A DNA stretch of 64,000 bases from Marinobacter salinus (GTDB lineage Bacteria; Pseudomonadota; Gammaproteobacteria; Pseudomonadales; Oleiphilaceae): NCBI RefSeq assembly GCF_001854125.1, contig NZ_CP017715.1, forward strand, positions 868,001 through 932,000. The letters are read 5' to 3'. This document shows, piece by piece, positions 46,490-53,314 of the stretch. Both the position numbers and the translations under genes were made by a program. Positions within the stretch are counted from its first letter, which is position 1. Each line of letters opens with the position of its first letter. The notes under the pieces were generated by a model. It had not been told where the DNA came from, searched no databases, and saw only the letters and a list, made by a program, of their open reading frames with translations.

Positions 46490-47176
46490 ATGGAAGCGTT
46501 GGCTTGGTGCCAGTATGAAATGGTGAAACTACCGATTAACAATCGCATTGAAGCTGGGCAGGCGCTGGCCCGGGCGATGTCGCGCTACCGGGGGCGTGAG
46601 GACCTTCTGGTGCTTGGTCTCCCCCGTGGCGGTGTTCCGGTAGCTTACGAGATAGCTGCGGACCTCAATGTCCAACTGGATCTTATGTTGGTCCGTAAAC
46701 TCGGTACACCGGGGCAAAAGGAGTTGGCCATGGGGGCGATTGCCAGTGGCGGGATCCGCGTACTGAATGACGAGATTGTGGGTGCTCTGGGTATCTCGGA
46801 TGAGGCCATTGAGAGAGTGGCATCAGAAGAGCAACAGGAACTGGAGCGCAGGGAACAAGCGTACCGCGGCGATCGATCCAGACCCGAAATCGAGGGAAAG
46901 TGCATCATTCTGGTAGACGATGGCCTCGCGACCGGGGCCAGCATGCGCGCTGCCATTGAGGCCTTACGCCTCCAGAATCCTTCCAGCATCGTGGTCGCCG
47001 TGCCCGTTGCCCCTTCGGATACCATTGGAAAACTGAGTGCGGAGGCTGACGATGTCATCTGTCTTGCCACCCCCGAACCCTTCATGGCGATTGGTAACTG
47101 GTACCGAGATTTCACCCAGGTTTCAGACCAGGAAGTAAAACAGACGTTAAACAAAGCCTGGGAGCGATTTCGATGA
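46490..47176 (+). CDS. Phosphoribosyltransferase family protein
   Basis: A 228-residue type I phosphoribosyltransferase-fold protein. [17 protein letters not shown] near residue 45 and [22 protein letters not shown] near residue 70 are typical of the small stress-island PRTases. The PRPP loop is CIILVDDGLATGASM near residue 140. The natural substrate of this group is not known. The ATG at 46490 has GGAGGGGG 14 nt upstream, rather far; an ATG at 46520 (MVKLPINN) is an alternative. Its stop overlaps the next gene by 4 bp, and a PRPP synthetase gene follows, which suggests PRPP-linked metabolism. A broken paralogue lies at 43064. Confidence 0.87.
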   Translation: MEALAWCQYEMVKLPINNRIEAGQALARAMSRYRGREDLLVLGLPRGGVPVAYEIAADLNVQLDLMLVRKLGTPGQKELAMGAIASGGIRVLNDEIVGALGISDEAIERVASEEQQELERREQAYRGDRSRPEIEGKCIILVDDGLATGASMRAAIEALRLQNPSSIVVAVPVAPSDTIGKLSAEADDVICLATPEPFMAIGNWYRDFTQVSDQEVKQTLNKAWERFR

Positions 47177-47838
47177 GCGGAAGCGACAGGAATAGCGCTG
47201 AATTCAATGTGCAGGTGAGCGCCGGAGACGCTGAACTTGAGGGTGATCTTGTTATCCCGGAAGGTGCCCGAGGGATTGTGGTGTTTGCCCACGGAAGTGG
47301 CAGCAGTCGTTTTAGCCCCCGCAATCAGCTTGTTGCATCTTTCCTTAACGAGGGAGGGTTGGCTACCTTACTCTTTGACCTGTTGACCCCGAAAGAACAT
47401 GAGATCGACATTCGAACCCGTGAATTCCGGTTTGATATCGATCTGTTGAGCCGTCGCCTGGTATCTACGGTGGATTGGCTTGGCGAACAGCCGAACACCG
47501 AGGCAATGAGCATCGGCCTGTTTGGCGCCAGTACGGGGGCGGCAGCTGCTCTGATTGCGGCGGCAGAACGCCCGGGCTCTGTGGCTGCGGTTGTCTCAAG
47601 GGGCGGCCGCCCGGATTTGGCCGCAAAGGCGTTGCCGTCTGTGAAAGCACCTACCTTGTTAATTGTTGGTGGTCTTGATCAGGTCGTGATCCAGATGAAC
47701 CGGGACGCAAGCCGGCAGATGCAGACTGAACCCAGCCTGGAAATTGTCCCCGGGGCAACTCATTTATTTGAGGAGCCCGGAAAGCTCGAAGAGGTCTGCG
47801 CCCTGACGCGAGACTGGTTTCTGAAGTTCCTCACTTGA
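47173..47838 (+). CDS. Alpha/beta hydrolase (dienelactone-hydrolase-like)
   Basis: A 221-residue serine hydrolase without a signal peptide. IVVFAHGSGSSRFSPRNQ near residue 36 is the oxyanion region, GLFGASTGAAAAL near residue 118 carries the GASTG nucleophile, LLIVGGLDQVV holds the likely aspartate, and GATHLFEEPG the histidine near residue 198. Proteins of this kind often sit next to phosphoribosyltransferases and are annotated as dienelactone hydrolases, but the substrate is unknown. The ATG overlaps the phosphoribosyltransferase stop by 4 bp, so they are translated together. Confidence 0.85.
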   Translation: MSGSDRNSAEFNVQVSAGDAELEGDLVIPEGARGIVVFAHGSGSSRFSPRNQLVASFLNEGGLATLLFDLLTPKEHEIDIRTREFRFDIDLLSRRLVSTVDWLGEQPNTEAMSIGLFGASTGAAAALIAAAERPGSVAAVVSRGGRPDLAAKALPSVKAPTLLIVGGLDQVVIQMNRDASRQMQTEPSLEIVPGATHLFEEPGKLEEVCALTRDWFLKFLT

Positions 47839-47846
47839 GGTCCGGT

Positions 47847-48830
47847 ATGGCCATGGAGCTTAGCCTTTTCACTCTGAATGCCAGCCACGACTTTGGCATA
47901 AAGGTCGCGGAGGAGCTGGGCATAACCCCGGGTCTTCATGAAGAACGTGAATTTGTGGATGGTGAACACAAAAGCCGTCCCCTGGAGAATGTCCGGGGCC
48001 GGGACGTTTATGTCATTCAGTCCCTTTACAGCGATGACGACTGCAGTGTGAATGACAAGCTCGTGCGGCTGTTGTGGTTTATTGGTTCCCTGAGAGACGC
48101 AGCCGCCGGGCGGATTACAGCCGTGCTGCCTTACCTGTGTTACGCGCGCAAAGACCGCAAAACCAAGCCTCGCGATCCTGTATCCACTCGATACATGGCA
48201 GCGGTGTTAGAGGCGGTGGGTATAGATTGCGTAATAACCCTGGACGTTCATAACCTGGTCGCTTATCAGAATGCATTCCGCATCAACAGTGAACACCTTG
48301 ATGCCAGGAAGTTATTTGCAAGCCACTTCTCGCGTCAACGCGGGGATGAGGACATCGTCGTGGTCTCACCAGACGTGGGCGGCGTGAAACGCGCTGAATT
48401 ATTTCGACAGACGCTGGAAAAGACTCTGGGGACGCCTGTGGGCAGTGGCTTCATGGAAAAACATCGCAGCGCCGGCACTGTGGCCGGGGAACGGCTGGTT
48501 GCGGAGGTCGAAGGTCGTTCAGTGATCATCGTTGACGACCTGATCAGCAGTGGCGGTACCCTTTCGCGCACCGTCAGGGCGTGCAAAAACGCAGGCGCCA
48601 GCCGCATATCGGCCGCAGTTTCACATGGGGTATTTGTAGCTGGCGCCGATGAACAATTGGCCGATCCTGCGCTGGAGGAGCTTGTTGTTACCGATACGAT
48701 ACCTCCGTTTCGAGTGAAATCAGGTGTCTTGAAGAATAAGTTGGTCGTGTTGGGGGCCACGTCGCTGTTTGCCAAAGCGATTCGAAACATCCATGAGGGT
48801 GGCTCTGTCGTCGAGCTTTTGGAGGTCTGA
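47847..48830 (+). CDS. prs: Ribose-phosphate diphosphokinase (PRPP synthetase), accessory copy
   Basis: A 327-residue protein of the PRPP synthetase family. The N-terminal half has LHEEREFVDGEHKSRPLENV and AVLPYLCYARKDRKTKPRDPVSTRYMA (the ATP/flexible-loop region) near residue 100. VITLDVHN is the divalent-metal motif, and the ribose-5-phosphate loop is SVIIVDDLISSGGTLSRT near residue 228 (SSGGT where housekeeping enzymes usually have DTGGT or DTAGT). It makes PRPP from ribose 5-phosphate and ATP. The ATG at 47847 has GAGGT 6 nt upstream; a TTG at 47835 overlapping the previous stop is less likely. It forms an operon with the phosphoribosyltransferase and hydrolase. Confidence 0.87.
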   Translation: MAMELSLFTLNASHDFGIKVAEELGITPGLHEEREFVDGEHKSRPLENVRGRDVYVIQSLYSDDDCSVNDKLVRLLWFIGSLRDAAAGRITAVLPYLCYARKDRKTKPRDPVSTRYMAAVLEAVGIDCVITLDVHNLVAYQNAFRINSEHLDARKLFASHFSRQRGDEDIVVVSPDVGGVKRAELFRQTLEKTLGTPVGSGFMEKHRSAGTVAGERLVAEVEGRSVIIVDDLISSGGTLSRTVRACKNAGASRISAAVSHGVFVAGADEQLADPALEELVVTDTIPPFRVKSGVLKNKLVVLGATSLFAKAIRNIHEGGSVVELLEV

Positions 48831-48848
48831 AGGCTCGCTGCGGTATAG

Positions 48849-49892
48849 TCACAACATTGAACGGTAGCTGTCGGCGAGGTGGAGATAGGCCTTGGCACGG
48901 CTTATCCATTTCTGATGTTGGTCGGCGGAATGGTCCTTGATATGCCAGATAGACAGCTTTGCCCTGAGCGTTGCTCGATAGGCCTTGTAGAAATAGAGTA
49001 GTGGCTGAGGTGGATCGTCACCGGTCTTCCGGGAGTAGCACGCAAATACGATCGGGCCAATGTATTCGCCCCCCGCTAGCTGACACTCCATTGCCAGGTA
49101 GGCGAGTTCATCGGCCGGGTCAAGGATTCGGAGTTTTCGATTGAACTCCAGACAGTCAATGAAGACCGGCTCCTCGGTCAGACAAATATGCTCGGGTCGG
49201 AGGTCGCCGTGCGCCTCAACGATGCGGCGTTCCTTCACTCGTTGATCAAGCAGTTCTGGTTGATTGCAAACTACGTCAAGTTGAGAGTTGGTGATTCGGT
49301 CCAGCAGGTTGGCGGGCAGCCGGTAATCATGATCCAGAAGCTCCTCGCGATTGCTGTGAATATCAGTAAGGAATTGCTGACGATAGTCGTAGGCTGATAT
49401 GTGGACAGGGGGTGCGTTCCGGTAAAAGTCCGCCAGCTTGCAGGAAAATCGGCGAATCTCCTGCTCAGGTATGCGTTGCCCCCGGAGAAGATGGTCGAGC
49501 ATGCGGTCAGCGGGCAGGCGTCGCATCTTCACCAGCCACTCAGTTATTTCACCGTCGCCATCAAGCTCAAGCTTATTTTCGGTATCCCGGGTTATAGCGA
49601 TAATGCCTAGATAGACATCCGGTGCCAGCCGGCGATTAAGCCTGACTTCCTCCAGGCAATCACGACGGCGATCATCCAGGGTGCTGAAATCAAGAAAGCT
49701 GTGTTTTACAGGCTTTTTCAACTTATAAACGAAACGCTCTGTCATAAATACCCAGGACATATGCGTTTCAACTGTTTCCACGTGAGCCGGGTGCTCGATG
49801 TAACTGTCCGGCCGACTCAAAAAGGCGACTTTGGCTTCCAGTTCAGGCTCTCGCCCGGAGTCAGGCTTAACAGGCATAGGCATTGTGAGCAT
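48849..49892 (-). CDS. Aminoglycoside-phosphotransferase-like kinase, substrate unknown
   Basis: A 347-residue protein with a kinase fold of the APH/choline-kinase type. MTERFVYKLKKPVKHSFLDFS near residue 50 gives the nucleotide-binding lysine region. VEAHGDLRPEHICL near residue 225 is the catalytic HGDxxxxN-like loop (His here in place of Asn). FIDCLEFNRKLRILDPADELAYL carries the metal-binding Asp. No P-loop ATPase domain is fused to it, unlike some relatives. It lies 34 bp downstream of gapA, in the same direction, so it is probably co-transcribed. The substrate is not predicted; a sugar or antibiotic role would be speculation. Confidence 0.75.
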   Translation of the reverse strand: MLTMPMPVKPDSGREPELEAKVAFLSRPDSYIEHPAHVETVETHMSWVFMTERFVYKLKKPVKHSFLDFSTLDDRRRDCLEEVRLNRRLAPDVYLGIIAITRDTENKLELDGDGEITEWLVKMRRLPADRMLDHLLRGQRIPEQEIRRFSCKLADFYRNAPPVHISAYDYRQQFLTDIHSNREELLDHDYRLPANLLDRITNSQLDVVCNQPELLDQRVKERRIVEAHGDLRPEHICLTEEPVFIDCLEFNRKLRILDPADELAYLAMECQLAGGEYIGPIVFACYSRKTGDDPPQPLLYFYKAYRATLRAKLSIWHIKDHSADQHQKWISRAKAYLHLADSYRSML

Positions 49893-49926
49893 CCGACTGT
49901 ACTGAATAAGCTCCTTTGTGCCGGCG

Positions 49927-50922
49927 TTATCGGAGCATCTCGCGAGCCTGCCTCACCATCTGACAGACATACCCCCATTCGTTGTCATACCAGCTCATAA
50001 TCTTGACCAGATCTCCGTCCACCACCTTCGTCGCGGTCAAATCGACGATGGACGCCCGTGGATCCTGGATAATATCGGATGAGACAATCGGATCCGAGGA
50101 AACTCCCAGCACTTCATGGTAGCGGTCGGACTGAGCTTCTTCGCGGAAGATGGCGGTAATTTCGTCTACCGTGGTGCTGCGTTCCGTGACAAATGTTATG
50201 TCAGCAATAGAGCCCACTGGTATCGGGACGCGCACGGCCATGCCGTCAAAACGCCCCTTGTAGTCTGGCAGGACCTCAGCAGTGGCGGTCGCTGCGCCCG
50301 TGGATGTGGGAATCAGGTTCACTCCCGCGGCGCGACCACGTTCTGCCTGTTTGCTGGGAGAGTCGACGATTCCCTGGCTGGATGTGTAGGCGTGAATGGT
50401 AGTCATTACCGCTTTAAGCACACCGATTCGCCTCGCCATGATTTCTGCGACCGGGGCAATGCAGTTGGTTGTGCAGCTCGCGGTGGAAAAGGCGGACGAG
50501 CTCGCTTCGTCGAGCTCGTTTACGCCAAAAACGACAGAGGGCAGATTTCCACCTTTACCGGGAGCCGACAAAATCACATGTCGGGCGCCTGCATCAAGGT
50601 GTTTGGCCAGATCATCTCGTTGCCGAAAGGCGCCGGTGCATTCAAAAACGACATCGATATCCATGTCCTTCCAGGGCAAATTGCCTGGATTTTTCTCTGC
50701 GAACGAGCGAATCCGGCGACCATCAATCACGAGATCATTTTCTGACGCTTCGATGCCCCTTTCGAACCGACCATAAACCGAGTCGTAGCGCAGGAGGTAG
50801 ATCAGGTTGCCCAGAGGCGTCAGATCATTGATAGCCACCACCTGGAAATTATCCGTTTGCTCGAGCAGTTTTAAGGCTGCCCGGCCGATCCGGCCCATGC
50901 CATTGATTGCAACGTTTATCAT
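49927..50922 (-). CDS. gap: Glyceraldehyde-3-phosphate dehydrogenase, type I
   Basis: A 331-residue GAPDH. The Rossmann start is INVAINGMGRIGRAALKLL, with Asp in VVAINDLTPLGNL favouring NAD. The catalytic cysteine lies in FSTASCTTNCIAPVAEI near residue 150 and the partner histidine in TTIHAYTSSQ near residue 177. NLIPTSTGAATATAEVLP and SWYDNEWGYVCQM are also present. It acts in glycolysis and gluconeogenesis. The ATG at 50922 has GAGGG 6 nt upstream; the upstream MTRVF extension is unlikely. It is divergent from glgX with an FNR-type palindrome between them. A housekeeping copy elsewhere is assumed, not seen. Confidence 0.93.
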   Translation of the reverse strand: MINVAINGMGRIGRAALKLLEQTDNFQVVAINDLTPLGNLIYLLRYDSVYGRFERGIEASENDLVIDGRRIRSFAEKNPGNLPWKDMDIDVVFECTGAFRQRDDLAKHLDAGARHVILSAPGKGGNLPSVVFGVNELDEASSSAFSTASCTTNCIAPVAEIMARRIGVLKAVMTTIHAYTSSQGIVDSPSKQAERGRAAGVNLIPTSTGAATATAEVLPDYKGRFDGMAVRVPIPVGSIADITFVTERSTTVDEITAIFREEAQSDRYHEVLGVSSDPIVSSDIIQDPRASIVDLTATKVVDGDLVKIMSWYDNEWGYVCQMVRQAREMLR

Positions 50923-51023
50923 GAAAACCCTCGTCAAGCCCGCTCAGTTCATCAGGGAACCGGTATTGTAAGTTGAGGCGAACCTCACAAGAGGAACCCT
51001 ACAATTCTGACCTCTTAGCAATC

Positions 51024-51092
51024 ATGTTAGATCGTGGGGGAAAGATGTCATTGACAAAATTCAATGAGGATAAAGGTCCAGTCATGTTTATT
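51024..51092. promoter_or_regulatory. FNR-type palindrome and divergent -10 boxes between gap and glgX
   Basis: The palindrome CATTGA-CAAAAT-TCAATG, with perfect arms, is at 51049-51066. On the minus strand TAACAT at 51024-51029 is centred exactly 31 bp away (gap direction), and on the plus strand TTTATT at 51087-51092 is centred 32 bp away (glgX direction). One site could activate both divergent units as a class II promoter. Confidence 0.68.
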
Positions 51093-51139
51093 GTCTGAAG
51101 CAGCAGCCGCGCATCACTGACCGACCGAGTGAGGGCACA

Positions 51140-53281
51140 ATGGAGCGCCATAAACAGCGAGTATGGCCGGGTCATCCTTATCCTTTGGGTGCAACCTGGG
51201 ACGGTTCGGGAACCAACTTCGCTCTTTTTTCAGCGTATGCGGAGGGGGTGGAGTTATGCCTGTTTGATCGCGAGGGAAAGCAAGAGCTCGAACGCATCGC
51301 GCTTCCTGAGTACACGAATGAGGTATGGCATGGTTATTTCCCCGACCTGGGTCCCGGGCAACTCTATGGCTACCGCGTTTACGGCCCCTATGACCCCGAG
51401 GAAGGGCACAGGTTTAACCATCACAAATTGTTGCTGGACCCCTACGCAAAAACACTGTCCGGCGCCCTTGAATGGCATGATGCGCTTTTCGGCTATGTCG
51501 TAGGGCATGACAAAGCAGACTTGTCATTCGATAAACGGGACAGCGCTCCCTATATGCCCAAGTGCCAGGTTATCGACCCCTCATTCGAGTGGCATCTGGA
51601 CCGCCCGATTGCAAGACCGTGGCATGAATCGATCATCTATGAATTGCACGTGCGAGGCTTCACGATACGCCATCCCGATGTTGCGGAAGAAGCCAGAGGA
51701 ACTTTTCGCGGCCTGGCTGACAAAAAGGTCGTGGGTTATCTGAAGGAACTGGGTGTGACTGCCATCGAGCTGCAACCCGTTCATGCCTTTTTGCACGATC
51801 GCTACTTGGTAGAGAGTGAGCTACGAAACTATTGGGGGTACAACCCCATCGGTTTTTTTGCGTTGCACCCGGAGTATCTGGGCAGTGGCTGTATTGATGA
51901 ATTCAAGGCCTTTGTCCGACTGATGCATGAGTCGGGCATTGAGGTCATTATGGATGTCGTCTATAACCACACTGCGGAGGGTAGCCATCTCGGGCCGACG
52001 CTTTCATTAAGGGGCATTGACAACAAATCCTATTATTATCTGATGGGCGGTGAGGCCCGTTATTATAATAATTTCACCGGCACCGGTAATGCTCTGGAAT
52101 TGCGCCACCCTTCGGTACTGCGCATGGTTACCGACTCGCTTCGTTACTGGGTCAATGAAATGGGCGTGGACGGTTTCCGCTTCGACCTGGCGACCACGCT
52201 GGCCAGAGTCAATGGCGAGTTCGACGAGCATGCGAGCTTTCTTGACTCCGTAGCCCAGGATCCGCTCCTATCTACGGTCAAATTGATCGCCGAACCCTGG
52301 GACGCCGGTGACGCGGGGTATCAACTTGGGCGGTTCCCACCCGGCTGGGCGGAATGGAATGATCGCTATCGCGACAGTGTGCGCAAGTTCTGGCGTGGTG
52401 ATCCTGGCCAGTTGCCGGAGCTTGCGTCGAGGTTATCCGGCTCCAGTGATATTTATGACGTTCGCGGGCGACGCCCCTGGACAAGCGTCAACTTTGTGAC
52501 CGCCCACGATGGCTTCACGTTACATGACCTGGTGAGCTATAACGAAAAACACAACGAGGCCAATCAGGAGGACAACCAAGACGGTCATGAGCATAATTAC
52601 AGCTGGAATTGTGGTGTCGAAGGGCCGACGGACGACCCTGAGGTCATACACCTCAGAGAACAACAAAAGCGTAATTTACTGGCAACGCTGATGCTCTCGC
52701 AAGGCGTGCCAATGCTCCTGGCCGGTGATGAGTTCGGGCATACCCAGGACGGCAATAACAATGCGTATTGCCAGGATAATGAGATCAGCTGGCTGGATTG
52801 GACGGGAATTGATGCTGAGGGGCGTGCACTACTGGCCTTTGTTCAGAGCCTGATTCAATTGCGGCGCCAGCACATTGTTTTCCATCGGCACCGGTTTTTC
52901 CATGGTAAAGAAATCCCTGGCACTAAGACCAAAGACATCACATGGCTAATGCCGAATGGCGAGGAGATGGACAAGAAAAACTGGGAATCGGAAACAGAAA
53001 AGTGTGTGGCAGTGTTAATCAGTGGTGAGGCGGGTCAATATCACCTGACGGAACACGGTGAGAGGGAACCGGATGACACGTTTCTGCTCATCCTCAATGC
53101 ATTGGCCGAAACTGTGGAGTTCGCCTTACCGGAGGTGGAGCACTTTAGTCACCAGGCAGTCATAATAGACACTGCGTTTGAGGGTGAAGAGGGCGGGATT
53201 GTTGAGCGAGAGGTCAAAAACCCGTTTTTCGCACAGCCCCGCTCGCTGGCTCTAATTAGGTATGTGTCTGAAGCCGGTTGA
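51140..53281 (+). CDS. glgX: Glycogen debranching enzyme (GlgX/TreX type)
   Basis: A 713-residue GH13 isoamylase-type enzyme. The N-terminal CBM48 region has GHPYPLGATWDGSGTNFALFS. The barrel shows NYWGYNPIGFFALHPEY, MDVVYNHTAEG, DGFRFDLATTL with the nucleophile near residue 350, LIAEPWDAG with the acid/base and TAHDGFTLHDLVSYN. It hydrolyses alpha-1,6 branches to release linear glucans, the substrate of the TreY/TreZ pair encoded convergently downstream, which is why a TreX role is likely. It is divergent from gap with a shared FNR-type site. No glycogen-synthesis genes (glgA, glgB, glgC) are in the window. Confidence 0.93.
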   Translation: MERHKQRVWPGHPYPLGATWDGSGTNFALFSAYAEGVELCLFDREGKQELERIALPEYTNEVWHGYFPDLGPGQLYGYRVYGPYDPEEGHRFNHHKLLLDPYAKTLSGALEWHDALFGYVVGHDKADLSFDKRDSAPYMPKCQVIDPSFEWHLDRPIARPWHESIIYELHVRGFTIRHPDVAEEARGTFRGLADKKVVGYLKELGVTAIELQPVHAFLHDRYLVESELRNYWGYNPIGFFALHPEYLGSGCIDEFKAFVRLMHESGIEVIMDVVYNHTAEGSHLGPTLSLRGIDNKSYYYLMGGEARYYNNFTGTGNALELRHPSVLRMVTDSLRYWVNEMGVDGFRFDLATTLARVNGEFDEHASFLDSVAQDPLLSTVKLIAEPWDAGDAGYQLGRFPPGWAEWNDRYRDSVRKFWRGDPGQLPELASRLSGSSDIYDVRGRRPWTSVNFVTAHDGFTLHDLVSYNEKHNEANQEDNQDGHEHNYSWNCGVEGPTDDPEVIHLREQQKRNLLATLMLSQGVPMLLAGDEFGHTQDGNNNAYCQDNEISWLDWTGIDAEGRALLAFVQSLIQLRRQHIVFHRHRFFHGKEIPGTKTKDITWLMPNGEEMDKKNWESETEKCVAVLISGEAGQYHLTEHGEREPDDTFLLILNALAETVEFALPEVEHFSHQAVIIDTAFEGEEGGIVEREVKNPFFAQPRSLALIRYVSEAG

Positions 53282-53314
53282 CTATTAGCAGGAACCGGTC
53301 CGGCATTGGGCCAG

